DNA of 64,000 nucleotides from DAINBT01 sp036732785 (GCA_964537505.1 CAZICK010000005.1:5561-69560); one strand, 5' to 3'; positions 43,452 to 53,026 are shown, numbered from the stretch's first letter. Notes: generated from the letters alone by a model not told the origin. Made by a program: numbers and translations.

Positions 43452-44439
43452 TGACCAATGCCTCTATCATCAGCAGCCCCAGCGCCAGGGCTATGAAAAT
43501 CTGGAACTTCTCATCATACCTAAGTGTGGTTGTTGACTCTAACTGTTTTTTTTCTGATGTAGCTATCGTCTGACGGTAAAACTCCGTCAGATTGAAATCA
43601 CCCGTCCCCCAGGGTACATATTTTCCACCGGCAGTGGCATAGACAATTTTTCTGAGCGTGTCACTATCGAGTTTCGACCATTTTTCCTCACCCTTGTATT
43701 TCAAAAACGTTTTTTTGCCGTCAGATCCGGTTATGGGGATACGTTTACCTTCGCTTTCGTCACCCAGACCGATAGCGAAAATGCGTATGCCTTCCTGAGC
43801 AGCTTTTTCAGCCGCCATTTCTGGAAAGCTTTCATGATCTTCACCGTCGGTAATCAAGATAATATCTTTGTAGTCCCGCTGCTGCTGGTCGAAAACTTCG
43901 TCAGTAGCTTTGCGAATGGCATCGCCAATATTTGTTCCACCCCGGCTGACGCTATAGGGAGTCAACTCAGCCAGAGCCAGTTTCGCAAATGCGTAATCCC
44001 CTGTCAATGGACACTTTACAACGGGCAGTCCGGCGAAAGCGATAATACCGAGCCGGTCACCCTGCAACTCTTCGAGCAGTTCGCTTATTTCCAGTTTGGC
44101 CCGCGTGAGCCGATTGGGATAAATATCTTCGGCCAACATACTCCTCGATACGTCGAGCAGCACTACAATATCCCTGCCTTTGCGTTGAATTTTTTCCGGC
44201 TTAGGATTCCAGCCCGGCCCTGTAAGTGCGACAACAATCGCCAATACCGCCGTCAACAACATCGCCGCTTTGACCACCTGCCGCTTGACACTTACGTTGA
44301 CGTTTATTCGATTCAACAGTTCACTGCCGGCAAAGGCTTTCAGCGCCTGGCGTTTACGGTAGAAACTATATCCGTAAACCGCCGCCATTATCGGCAACAG
44401 CCAAAGTAGCCACAAGGCTTCGTAATTTTCCAGTCTCAT
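43432..44439 (-). CDS. VWA-domain protein, BatB-like
   Basis: 335 residues with a N-terminal membrane segment (~8-25), a second near 58-75, a von Willebrand A domain (~88-290) and a C-terminal membrane helix (~310-328). The MIDAS motif is DVSRSM (~94-99), with the Thr in RGGTNIGDAI and the Asp in ITDGEDHES. VWA domains bind metal-dependent protein ligands. Partner of the VWA protein encoded upstream and of BatD. Confidence 0.9.
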   Translation of the reverse strand: MRLENYEALWLLWLLPIMAAVYGYSFYRKRQALKAFAGSELLNRINVNVSVKRQVVKAAMLLTAVLAIVVALTGPGWNPKPEKIQRKGRDIVVLLDVSRSMLAEDIYPNRLTRAKLEISELLEELQGDRLGIIAFAGLPVVKCPLTGDYAFAKLALAELTPYSVSRGGTNIGDAIRKATDEVFDQQQRDYKDIILITDGEDHESFPEMAAEKAAQEGIRIFAIGLGDESEGKRIPITGSDGKKTFLKYKGEEKWSKLDSDTLRKIVYATAGGKYVPWGTGDFNLTEFYRQTIATSEKKQLESTTTLRYDEKFQIFIALALGLLMIEALVSDRKKV

Positions 44440-44457
44440 CTTTTACCTGCTATTATG

Positions 44458-45552
44458 CTATGGTATTTTTCGAAATACGGTACAGCTCATTGTTATTTCC
44501 AGCATCAGCGCCGCCAAAGCCGCCAGCACCCATGGGCCGAACCGTTCTTCATATCGGCTGTACTCTATCGATTCGATTTCGTTTTTTTCCTGCTTATCGA
44601 TTTTTTCGCACAATTCCCGCAGTGTCCCACCGTCATCAGCTCGGCCGTAAAAACCGCCGGTTTGTTCCGCGATGGTTTTGAGCAGTCTTTCGTCCAGTTC
44701 CTGCCCCATAGTCGGCATCAGGAAATTGCCAAAAGGTCCCTGCACCCGTGTATGAGCCTGCCCTCCGCCGATACCGATTGTATAAATTTTAATGCCCCAT
44801 TCCTTGGCCATCGCCGTAGCTTCCATAGGCGAACGTTGCCCGGCATTGTTTATTCCGTCGGTCAGCAGGACGATAGCTTTACTTTGTATTTCGAATTCCG
44901 GTTTGTTTTCCTGTTGGTTTTCGGCATCGCTCGCTGCCTTTAATATAGCGTTTCGACGGGTGATTTCTTCTTCAGCGGTTTTCAGTCTCGCTGCGGCAAG
45001 GGCTATGGCTTCGCCTATGGCGGTGCCATCCTCATCACGGTCTTGGGGTATTCTGGTTTGGTCGAGAAAACCCAGCAGCGCATCATGAGCATGTACCAGC
45101 GGACATGCCGTATCGGCGTATCGGGCAAATGTTATCAATCCCAGCAGATCGTTGCCCCGTCCTTCGAGTTCGCCTTCGCCGGTGATAAAGTCAGACAAAA
45201 CTCGCTTGACCACATCCAGCCGGGAAAGCTGCTTATCCTTGTATTCCATCTCGTTTTGCATACTGCCGGAACGATCCACCACCAGTTCCAATATCACGCC
45301 TTTAGTAGATATTTTATGGAGTGTACTTCCCTGCCGCGGCCGTGCCAGCGCCACCACCAGCAGCGCAATACACACCATACGCATAACCACTAGTAGTATG
45401 CGCAACCGGATACGCCATGACCGGTGTACCGCACCAGCGTCCCGTAGCGAAGAAAAACGCAACGGCGCCCGTCTTGAACGTCGGCACATCAGATACGCCG
45501 TGAGCGGCACCAGGGCCAGAAAAACCAGAACCCAGGGTAAATATAACTGCAC
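44458..45552 (-). CDS. VWA-domain protein, BatA-like
   Basis: 364 residues starting with GTG, directly abutting the stop of the upstream gene. It has membrane segments at ~5-20 and ~50-70, a VWA domain (~88-320) with MIDAS motif DRSGSM (~92-97), RDEDGTAIGEAIALA and LLTDGINNAG, and a C-terminal membrane helix (~338-355). Two consecutive VWA genes are the hallmark of batA-batB. Confidence 0.9.
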   Translation of the reverse strand: MQLYLPWVLVFLALVPLTAYLMCRRSRRAPLRFSSLRDAGAVHRSWRIRLRILLVVMRMVCIALLVVALARPRQGSTLHKISTKGVILELVVDRSGSMQNEMEYKDKQLSRLDVVKRVLSDFITGEGELEGRGNDLLGLITFARYADTACPLVHAHDALLGFLDQTRIPQDRDEDGTAIGEAIALAAARLKTAEEEITRRNAILKAASDAENQQENKPEFEIQSKAIVLLTDGINNAGQRSPMEATAMAKEWGIKIYTIGIGGGQAHTRVQGPFGNFLMPTMGQELDERLLKTIAEQTGGFYGRADDGGTLRELCEKIDKQEKNEIESIEYSRYEERFGPWVLAALAALMLEITMSCTVFRKIP

Positions 45553-46809
45553 TTACGCGATCCTCAGTTGTCTTTGTTCTACGTTGGCGTGAACCTGTTC
45601 AGTAATGTCCACTTGTTTCTCGGTAATACGAGTTGCTTCGACAAACCCTTTGGTCAGATCGAATGTCCCTTGTATTTCCGTTTTTGTCGGTCCATATAGC
45701 GCGAACTTCACCAAATCACAATGTCCCAGGAATTTACGCAGCATTTCCTTTTGCTCATCGTTCAAAACACCTGTACCTTTGATTTCCTGTAAAAACTCTT
45801 CTGTCGTTCGTTCCGGTGCTTTCAGTTGGAAACGATGTTCGATATACCAGCGCAGAATATCGCTGATCCGCTCATAAAACTCCTTAACCTTTCCGGCGGT
45901 AATCAGGTCATCTCCAGCCAGTTTTCGCAGTCTTTCGTAGGCCAGTTCATGAGCCGCTTTCATTATCCGGACTTGTTTGGTTTTTCTGCGTTTAAGCAGC
46001 ACAGTACCCACAACCACCGCACCGGCAGCAATAACCACCGCACCGACCGCCCAAATCCACCACGTCGGAAATCGGCTCGGCATAACCGCTACGTTCTTGA
46101 TATCCGCAATGGTCAGATTGCTGCGATCTTCGTCCAGCAGGCTGGTAACTTCTACTGGAATTTTTTCCGTTAGCAGCTCGTAATTTTTGTCTTTGTCTTC
46201 CTGTTCGTCCTGAGCCTGACCGGTATTGCCGTCAGTGCCGGTATCGTCGGCAGCCCCGGCAGTTCCGGCAACTCCGGCGTTATCGGTTTTTTCGCGGAAT
46301 ACAAACTTAAGCTCCGGTACCGCATACGTTCCTGATACAAACGGTTCCAGTCGAAACTCCCGCTGAACCAGCAGTCCTCCCTCGTCGGTCAGTTTGTCCG
46401 TCAGACGCAGGTAATCCAGGATTCCAAAGTGATTTTCGCCTGCCAGAAACTGGGCCACTGCCGGCATTTCCACTTCATAGCCCTGATCTGTTGCTGCTTC
46501 CAGTCGCAAACGAATCGTATCGGCTATACTGATTTTTGCTTTATCCACTTTTATGTGAACCGTCAGAGGCCCTCGCTCGAACGATTTATCGATTTCAAAC
46601 TCATCTGCTTTATTGTCGGCCTGCTTTTCTCCTTCGCATCCGAATCCGACAAACAGCAGCATCGCCAGCATTGCTGCCAGCACCGCCAACAACCGGATAC
46701 TGGCCCCGGTAAATTTTGCCCGCCTGAAGTTGTTGTCAGCATATACCCAATGGGTATCATTGTACCTGGCAGGGCAAATCGTTACGTCTTGTGTTTTATG
46801 TAAATACAA
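45553..46809 (-). CDS. BatD-related lipoprotein with repeat-derived N-terminus
   Basis: 418 residues from TTG 46809. Residues 1-~22 (HKTQDVTICPARYNDTHWVY) are encoded by a dispersed repeat. A lipoprotein signal follows (residues ~39-58, LLAVLAAMLAMLLFVGFGC). The periplasmic part (~75-190) has a BatD-like strand pattern (VHIKVDKAKISIADTIRLRLE), an acidic Gly/Thr linker, a membrane helix (~255-275) and a DUF4381-like cytoplasmic tail (RISDILRWYIEHRFQLKAPERTTEEFL). No ATG exists in frame before the signal, so the repeat seems to supply the start; internal TTG/GTG starts near residue 37 are an alternative. Probable envelope partner of the VWA proteins. Confidence 0.7.
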   Translation of the reverse strand: MYLHKTQDVTICPARYNDTHWVYADNNFRRAKFTGASIRLLAVLAAMLAMLLFVGFGCEGEKQADNKADEFEIDKSFERGPLTVHIKVDKAKISIADTIRLRLEAATDQGYEVEMPAVAQFLAGENHFGILDYLRLTDKLTDEGGLLVQREFRLEPFVSGTYAVPELKFVFREKTDNAGVAGTAGAADDTGTDGNTGQAQDEQEDKDKNYELLTEKIPVEVTSLLDEDRSNLTIADIKNVAVMPSRFPTWWIWAVGAVVIAAGAVVVGTVLLKRRKTKQVRIMKAAHELAYERLRKLAGDDLITAGKVKEFYERISDILRWYIEHRFQLKAPERTTEEFLQEIKGTGVLNDEQKEMLRKFLGHCDLVKFALYGPTKTEIQGTFDLTKGFVEATRITEKQVDITEQVHANVEQRQLRIA

Positions 46810-46860
46810 CTTTTACCACCTAACATTTTCATTTAGTATGGGTATAATTGTTTGCGATTC
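46741..46860 (-). repeat. Dispersed repeat, copy B, supplying a start codon
   Basis: This is about 115 bp, in the same orientation as copy A at 18661. It contains both modules: the AATGAAAATG core with AGGTGGTAAAAG (which may serve as ribosome site), the CACAAGACGTAACGAT block and the palindrome ATACCCAATGGGTAT (46743-46757). Confidence 0.78.
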
Positions 46861-46892
46861 TCATCTTTTTCTTGTATCTGTTTATTGGACTT

Positions 46893-48296
46893 CTATTTTT
46901 CTTTTTCTTCTTCTTTGTTTTCTTCTTTTTCTATCTGCCCCGGCGCCTCGTTCATTATTGCGCTTTGATGAATTACGATGTCGTATTTATCCATAAGTTC
47001 TTCGATAAGTTTCTGTTGGAAGTCCTGCAGTTTCTGACTATACAGGGTTTTGTATATTTGGTCTTTCACCTGTTCAAAAGACTGCTGCTGTTGAGAGATG
47101 GCGATTCGGACCTTTATTATGTGCCATCCTTTTTCCCCTTTGACCGGCTCGGCCAATACCATATCGGGTCCGGCAGCAAAAATCTTTTCTTCCAGTTGCT
47201 CCGGCCGGCCGATACCTGGAATATTCCCTCCGGGTACAATATCAGTTGCTATTTCCCCGCCGGTTCCTTTGGTAGTCTCGTCGAGCGAAAGCTCATCCGC
47301 GAGTTTCGCGAAATCTTCACCATTGTCCAATCGTTCCTTAGCCTTGCGGGCATCCTGTTCAGAAGCCAATTGTATATGGCTGATTTGCGCCTGGGCCGGT
47401 ATTATATATTTCGCTTTGTTGGCTTGATAATAAGTTTGCATGTCGCTTTCGCTGATATGTATTTTCCCGGCTGTTTCCTTTTCCAGCAGTTGCTGTGCCC
47501 AGAATTGCCGATTGATTTGGCGCATTCTTTTTGCGACCTTGATGTCCTCATCCAGTTTGCGTGCCAGTGCCTCACGATAAAGAGCCTCTTGTGCTACTAT
47601 CGACTGGACAAGCTGCATGCGAGTTTGTGGATTGCTCAGTTGGGCCATCATAGTTTCTTTTTGGGTCTTCAACTGCTGCGGTGACATTATCGCGGCAAGT
47701 TGGCCCAGTTGCGCATCGACCTGCTCTTCCAGCAGCGTATCGAGTTGGATAGCGGTAATTTTTTCTGGACCGATACTTGCTACGACCTTCTCGGCTGTAT
47801 CTTCGGTCGGTTGGTATTGCGTACGTTCCATGATTTCGTAACGCATCGCCGCAAACTCACCCGCTTTCTCGAAACACTCTTTGATTTTTACGTTGATCTT
47901 GTTTTCAAGCTCAGGAATCTTCTTGACCATTTCACTGCGATAAAAGTACGCTGCCGCTTCTCTGGGTTTTTCCGCCTTCAGCAGCAGATCACCCATGCGG
48001 TATAGAACTTTCGCCTTTTCTTCACTGCTGAGCGACGCTGTTTCCAGATATTCCCGCCATGTTTGCGCTGCCGCATCATGGAAATTACGCGCCGCCAGTC
48101 GGCCGGCCAGTTCCTTTAGTTGATCCGCCGATAGTATAGTATCAGTAGTCGTTTTACCGCCGCCCTTTGAGCTTAAAAGCCACAGATTCACACCACCGAC
48201 CGCCAGGATCGCCAGCAGCAGGATTACTCCAAGCCCACCCACCAGCGACTTGCGCTGTTTAGGCTGATCCAGCGAAAAATCCAGATCTTCCGTCAT
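46893..48296 (-). CDS. Membrane-anchored PpiC-type peptidyl-prolyl isomerase
   Basis: 467 residues: short cytoplasmic N-terminus, membrane anchor (~22-43, LVGGLGVILLLAILAVGGVNLWLL), TPR-like helices (~60-160), a SurA/PrsA-like chaperone region (~170-290), the parvulin domain (~295-395, QAQISHIQLASEQDARKAKE..., GWHIIKVRIA), and an acidic/lysine-rich tail. It would assist folding of exported proteins. Its position inside the MoxR-Bat operon, between DUF58 and the BatD-related gene, suggests it serves the envelope proteins of that operon (inference). A repeat copy follows its stop. Confidence 0.85.
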   Translation of the reverse strand: MTEDLDFSLDQPKQRKSLVGGLGVILLLAILAVGGVNLWLLSSKGGGKTTTDTILSADQLKELAGRLAARNFHDAAAQTWREYLETASLSSEEKAKVLYRMGDLLLKAEKPREAAAYFYRSEMVKKIPELENKINVKIKECFEKAGEFAAMRYEIMERTQYQPTEDTAEKVVASIGPEKITAIQLDTLLEEQVDAQLGQLAAIMSPQQLKTQKETMMAQLSNPQTRMQLVQSIVAQEALYREALARKLDEDIKVAKRMRQINRQFWAQQLLEKETAGKIHISESDMQTYYQANKAKYIIPAQAQISHIQLASEQDARKAKERLDNGEDFAKLADELSLDETTKGTGGEIATDIVPGGNIPGIGRPEQLEEKIFAAGPDMVLAEPVKGEKGWHIIKVRIAISQQQQSFEQVKDQIYKTLYSQKLQDFQQKLIEELMDKYDIVIHQSAIMNEAPGQIEKEENKEEEKEK

Positions 48297-48341
48297 AGGA
48301 CAACTCCTGTATGAAATTCGTTTATAAAACTTTCTGATTTT

Positions 48342-49217
48342 TTACCGTCTTTTCTCCCGCATACGGAAGAACCGCACCAACTCCTGCACATAAGGTTTGT
48401 CGCTGGATATATTGATGCAATCGACTCCCACCGACCGCATCATATCCCGCAACTGATTGTCACGACCGGTGGTGCGGTTCTCATATTCCCGGCGTACTTT
48501 TCTGCTGGAGGTATCGACCAGCACCATCTGACCTGTCTCAGCATCTTCCAGTTCGATCAGCCCCACTCCCGGAAGAGTCACTTCCCGCTGGTCCCGGATT
48601 GCCACCGCAATCAGATCGTGACGCTTGTTCACCAGGCGCAGCGGATGTCGAATATCAGCAGCAATAAAATCGGACACCAAAAATACCGTCGCTTTTTTCT
48701 TGATGACCTTAGCCAGATAATCCATCGCCAATGGTATATCTGTTTTCCGCCGCGGCGGTGACCCGTACAGCAACTCACGAATCACCCGCAGTACGTGCAG
48801 CGTACCTTTCTTGGGCGGAATAAACCGTTCGATCCGATCGGTAAAGGTTATCAGGCCGACCTTGTCATTATTCTTGATTGCTGAAAACGCCAGCACCGCG
48901 CAAAGCTCCGCCGCCAGTTCGTTTTTGAGTTTTTCTGCCGTACCAAACGCTCCGGAAGCGCTCAGGTCCACCAGCAGTATTACCGTCAGTTCCCGTTCTT
49001 CCACAAACCGTTTGATATATGGTTTATTCATGCGCGCCGTTACATTCCAGTCGATGGTGCGCACGTCATCGCCCGGAATATATTCCCGCACCTCGTCGAA
49101 CTGCATTCCCCGCCCTTTGAAAGTGCTCTCATATTCCCCGGCTAACACCGCGTTCACCTGCCGGCTGGTATAAATCTGTATCCGGCGAATCTGCTTTATC
49201 AATTCTTTTGGTATCAT
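48342..49217 (-). CDS. DUF58 domain protein
   Basis: 291 residues with the canonical DUF58 core: GRGMQFDEVREYIPGDDVRTIDWNVTAR (~36-63, quoted in part), followed by a VWA-like region (VILLVDLSASGAFG, VFLVSDFI). DUF58 proteins lie directly downstream of MoxR ATPases across bacteria and are thought to link the ATPase to the VWA substrates. No membrane segment, so cytoplasmic. Confidence 0.93.
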   Translation of the reverse strand: MIPKELIKQIRRIQIYTSRQVNAVLAGEYESTFKGRGMQFDEVREYIPGDDVRTIDWNVTARMNKPYIKRFVEERELTVILLVDLSASGAFGTAEKLKNELAAELCAVLAFSAIKNNDKVGLITFTDRIERFIPPKKGTLHVLRVIRELLYGSPPRRKTDIPLAMDYLAKVIKKKATVFLVSDFIAADIRHPLRLVNKRHDLIAVAIRDQREVTLPGVGLIELEDAETGQMVLVDTSSRKVRREYENRTTGRDNQLRDMMRSVGVDCINISSDKPYVQELVRFFRMREKRR

Positions 49218-49263
49218 ATCCTCTTACCAGCCCCCAACGCAAAGTCGGGGGATAAAATCCTCG

Positions 49264-50253
49264 TTACGGCACCTGGATGTTATCGAAAATACATTGAACA
49301 ATATCTTCCGAGGTTTTTTCTTCCGCTTCGGCTTCGTAGCTTACGATTACCCGATGCCTCAGCACGTCCATACCTATCGACTTGACGTCCTGCGGCGTGA
49401 CGTATCCTCTGCCTTGGATAAAGGCATACGCTTTGGCGGCAACCGTAAGATATATTGTCGCTCGTGGTGAAGCGCCATAAGCGATCATATTACCAAGTTC
49501 CATTCCGTAGCTGTCCGGCTGACGCGTTGCATCGACTATCTCGACAATGTAATCTTTGATTTTCTCATCGATATAAATCTGATCCACCACTTTGCGTGCT
49601 TCCAAAATTTCTTCAGGACTTATCACTGGCTTGATATCGAATGTTGCATTAGTCCTTGCCATTCGATCCAGTATCTGACGCTCCTCCTTTTTGCTCGGAT
49701 ATGTGACTTTCAACTTCAGCATAAACCGATCTATCTGCGCTTCCGGCAGCGGATACGTTCCCTCCTGTTCGATTGGGTTCTGCGTAGCCAACACCATAAA
49801 CGGTTCCGGCAGGGCGAACGTCTCGTCGCCGATGGTCACCTGGTGTTCCTGCATCGCCTCCAGCAGCGCACTTTGCACCTTGGCCGGCGCACGGTTGATC
49901 TCATCGGCCAGAATAATATGGGCAAATATCGGTCCTTTTTTAGCGTAAAACTTTGCTTCCTGCGGTCGATATATCTGTGTTCCGACCAGGTCCGCCGGGA
50001 GCAAATCCGGCGTAAACTGCAGCCGTCGAAAGCTCGCCTTGACCGCCCGGGCCATGGTCGTCACAGTCAGCGTCTTAGCCAGTCCCGGAACCCCTTCGAT
50101 CAAAACATGCCCGTTACTGAGCAGTCCCAGCAGCAACCGCTCCAGCATATAACGTTGTCCTACGATAACTTCCTCCATCTGCTTGGTCAACGTGCGAATA
50201 AACGCACTTTTTTCCTCTACCTGACCGGCGATTTGATTAACATCAATACTCAT
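49264..50253 (-). CDS. moxR: MoxR-family AAA+ ATPase
   Basis: 329 residues from ATG 50253. Walker A is GVPGLAKT (~58-65); Walker B is ILADEINRAPAKVQSALLEAMQE (in part, ~117); sensor 1 lies in VLATQNPIEQEGTYPLPEAQ; the C-terminal lid has GASPRATI. MoxR ATPases act as chaperones that assemble or activate VWA-protein complexes. It is the first gene of the nine-gene operon ending at 39484. Confidence 0.95.
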   Translation of the reverse strand: MSIDVNQIAGQVEEKSAFIRTLTKQMEEVIVGQRYMLERLLLGLLSNGHVLIEGVPGLAKTLTVTTMARAVKASFRRLQFTPDLLPADLVGTQIYRPQEAKFYAKKGPIFAHIILADEINRAPAKVQSALLEAMQEHQVTIGDETFALPEPFMVLATQNPIEQEGTYPLPEAQIDRFMLKLKVTYPSKKEERQILDRMARTNATFDIKPVISPEEILEARKVVDQIYIDEKIKDYIVEIVDATRQPDSYGMELGNMIAYGASPRATIYLTVAAKAYAFIQGRGYVTPQDVKSIGMDVLRHRVIVSYEAEAEEKTSEDIVQCIFDNIQVP

Positions 50254-50256
50254 CAA

Positions 50257-50948
50257 GCGATACTCCTGTAATTAATGTCAAATAAGGCTCCTGCCCATAT
50301 ATAGTGATTCAGTACTACAGACTAGAGATAGTATTTCTAGCAAAAATCTTACATATTTTTAAGCAAAATTTTCTCCACCTCCGCTCGGCCAGACATTTTC
50401 GCCCCTGGCCATTACCGCTTACACAATCACTACAACCAAAGCGATCTGCAAAATTAAACAGACACAACTTGTGTAATACCAACAAGTTATGCAAATTTAT
50501 AAGCCTGCGACTAATCCCACTCACCAGTCACCTGTTTTTTTTACGTTTGCGGGTCTCTGCAGTTCGAGGTAAAGTCGGGCACAAGCCCGGTTTGGTCGGT
50601 TCAAATTGGACCTTTCATTGTAGCCGATAGTGCGATATAGTCCATACATTGGTCCAACGTGACGCCAGCGTCAAAACTATTTTGATGCGTTGATTCTGTT
50701 ATCTAAAAGGTGTTTTTTAGGCGTGAATATCGACTTTTGACGGTACCATCCGACATACCAATTCGGAGAAAAAAACAGGATATTCCGGTGTTCTGCGGAC
50801 AGAGTTACTTCCTCCGGATTGGCGTTGTGGGCTGGCGTCTGGAACGTTCATCTTCAAGCCGTGAGATGCCGGAGCCGATGGTAAATCTGTGGCTGTGGAT
50901 GTTTGTAGAATTTGAACAAAAGACCTTATTTTAGAAGAGGTTATGTGA
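50257..50948. other. Divergent intergenic region between moxR and galE
   Basis: 692 bp without a convincing gene. It contains the palindrome ACACAACTTGTGT (50462-50474), partly overlapping AACTTGT/ACAAGTT arms with a 9-nt loop (50467-50489), and a CGGGC-ACAA-GCCCG hairpin (50576-50589). A 16-nt string TAACTTGTTGGTATTA on the minus strand recurs at 54248-54265 in the RRM gene leader. No clear promoter was identified for either gene. Confidence 0.5.
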
Positions 50949-51956
50949 ATGAGAATTTTGGCTACCGGTGGCGCCGGATATGTCGGCAGTGCCGTGGTTC
51001 GGGAGCTTTTGTCCCGCGGCCATGACGCCTTTGTCTATGACAATCTCAGTAAAGGCCACCGCCGGTCTATTCCGGCGGATCGCCTGATAGAAGGTGACTT
51101 GGCCGATCGTGACTTGCTGGTGCACACCTTACTTGCCCATCGGATCGAAGCGGTAATGCACTTCGCCGCCTTCATCGCCGTGGGAGAATCGGTCGAGAAG
51201 CCGGACATTTATTATCGCAACAACATCGCCAACTCCCTGACCCTCCTGGAAGCAATGATGGAAGTCGGTGTAAAAAAGATGCTTTTCTCCAGCACCGCCG
51301 CTGTTTACGCTCCGATAGCTCATGGCGCCCTGACTGAAGACAGTCCCAAATATCCCGCCAGTCCGTATGCCGTCAGCAAATACACGATTGAGCGGATGAT
51401 CGGGGATTTTTCTGTTGCTTACGGTCTGGGTTATACCATCCTTCGCTATTTCAATGCCTGTGGTGCCGGGGCTGACGGCAAATACGGCGAGGCCCACGAA
51501 CCGGAAACTCATTTGATTCCACTGGTTCTCCAGGTGCCTCTGGGCCAACGCGAATTCATCGGTGTCTTCGGAAACGATTATGACACGACTGACGGCACCT
51601 GTATTCGTGATTATGTTCATGTTGACGATTTAGCCGATGCCCACATCAAGGCCATTGACGCGGTTACCGACTCCGCCGGCAGCATATATAACATCGGTAC
51701 CGGTACGGGAAATTCAGTCCTGGAAGTGATCCGCGTGGCCGGGGAGGTGGTCGGTCAGAATATCCCGATGAAATTCCTGGATCGTCGTCAGGGTGACACC
51801 GCTCGTTTGGTAGCTGGTTCCGAGCGTCTGCGACGGGAATTAGGATGGACGCCGAAATACGAAAACCTTCACGAAATTATCACCACCGCTTGGCAGTGGC
51901 ACAAAACTCACCCGTACGGTTACGAAGATAAACAATCCGTACCACTTGAAGCCTGA
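50949..51956 (+). CDS. galE: UDP-glucose 4-epimerase
   Basis: 335 residues, extended short-chain dehydrogenase fold: NAD-binding GGAGYVGS (7-14), FSSTAAVYA with the catalytic Ser/Thr, and SPYAVSKYTIE with the YxxxK pair (~137-147). It interconverts UDP-glucose and UDP-galactose (or the N-acetyl forms), supplying sugars for envelope glycans. A weak AGAGG ribosome site precedes the ATG. Downstream genes on the same strand (prenyltransferase, DUF362) may share its transcript. Confidence 0.93.
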   Translation: MRILATGGAGYVGSAVVRELLSRGHDAFVYDNLSKGHRRSIPADRLIEGDLADRDLLVHTLLAHRIEAVMHFAAFIAVGESVEKPDIYYRNNIANSLTLLEAMMEVGVKKMLFSSTAAVYAPIAHGALTEDSPKYPASPYAVSKYTIERMIGDFSVAYGLGYTILRYFNACGAGADGKYGEAHEPETHLIPLVLQVPLGQREFIGVFGNDYDTTDGTCIRDYVHVDDLADAHIKAIDAVTDSAGSIYNIGTGTGNSVLEVIRVAGEVVGQNIPMKFLDRRQGDTARLVAGSERLRRELGWTPKYENLHEIITTAWQWHKTHPYGYEDKQSVPLEA

Positions 51957-52036
51957 AAACCGGCAACTTGACTGCACAGAAATTTGTTTTTTTGTGCTTG
52001 GCAGCCTCGGACAGTTACTAAAAAACTTTGTTTCCA

Positions 52037-52972
52037 ATGTCAATAACAGATAAAGAAAATCAAAAAGCCGATCGAAACACTATCTTAACGCTTCTGACGC
52101 TGATGCGCCCTCAGCATTGGATAAAGAATACCTTCGTCCTGGCGCCGTTGCTGTTTTCACGTCAGTTCAATCAGGGCGATAAATGTGTTTCCGCAATATT
52201 GGCTTTTGTCAGCTTTTCTCTGGTATCCAGCGCAATCTATATAATAAACGATTTGTGCGACCGCCGTGAAGATCAGCAGCACCCTACCAAAAAACTGCGT
52301 CCCATCGCCAGCGGCGCCGTCACCGACGGCCCGGCCGCACTTCTTAGCATGTTGCTGATTATATTAAGTTTGGCCATGGCGTTCTATCTGAGCCAGACCG
52401 TAGCGATGATTGTACTGCTCTATGCAGTTATCACTATTGTTTATTCGCTGGTCCTTAAACATTTAGCGATCCTGGATGTGATGACCATCGCGGCCGGCTT
52501 TGTACTGCGGATATTGGCCGGCAGCGCTGCCGTTTCGGTACCCACTTCGCACTGGCTGGTTCTGTGCACCATAATGATTTCCATGTTCCTGGGCTTTACC
52601 AAAAGACGCATGGAACTGCTCTCGGTCGATGTTGCAGCCGAAAATACCCGCAAAGTCCTGCAGGATTACAGCGTAGCGTTTTTAGACCAGGTGATCTCCA
52701 TGGTGACCGCGGCAACGATTATCTGCTATGCCCTGTACACCGTGGACGCCCGCACAGTCGCCACATTCGGCACCCACAATATGTTGTTTACCGTCCCCAT
52801 GGTCATATACGGTCTGTTTCGCTACATCTACATCATTTATCATCTGGAAGAAGGGCACGATCCCACCGCAACCCTTATTCGGGACGTGCCCACTGTAATA
52901 AATCTTGTAATCTGGATTATGGCATCGCTGCTGGTGGTCAAGTACGGCAGCCAACTTGAATTGTTTCAGTAA
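52037..52972 (+). CDS. UbiA-family prenyltransferase, decaprenyl-phosphate phosphoribosyltransferase-like
   Basis: 311 residues from ATG 52037, with about eight membrane helices. The N-terminal MRPQHWIKNTFVLAPLLFS matches the group of UbiA proteins that transfer phosphoribose from PRPP to polyprenyl phosphate. The first Asp-rich motif is NDLCDRREDQQHP; the second region is near YSLVLKHLAILDV. In mycobacteria the product feeds arabinan synthesis; here the final polymer is unknown. It follows galE by 80 nt. Confidence 0.85.
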   Translation: MSITDKENQKADRNTILTLLTLMRPQHWIKNTFVLAPLLFSRQFNQGDKCVSAILAFVSFSLVSSAIYIINDLCDRREDQQHPTKKLRPIASGAVTDGPAALLSMLLIILSLAMAFYLSQTVAMIVLLYAVITIVYSLVLKHLAILDVMTIAAGFVLRILAGSAAVSVPTSHWLVLCTIMISMFLGFTKRRMELLSVDVAAENTRKVLQDYSVAFLDQVISMVTAATIICYALYTVDARTVATFGTHNMLFTVPMVIYGLFRYIYIIYHLEEGHDPTATLIRDVPTVINLVIWIMASLLVVKYGSQLELFQ

Positions 52973-53026
52973 CTGAACTTTTGCAAAACATGACGCCAAC
53001 ATCAAACCTATAGAAAGGTATCTATT

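Noticed and set aside
50540..50640. tRNA-like GGTTCAAATT string with a nearby GC hairpin
   Set aside because: No acceptor, D or anticodon arms can be built around it, so it is not a tRNA.
50710..50934. 74-codon plus-strand frame before galE
   Set aside because: It starts with GTG, has no motif, and its sequence looks like random translation; no ribosome site was seen.
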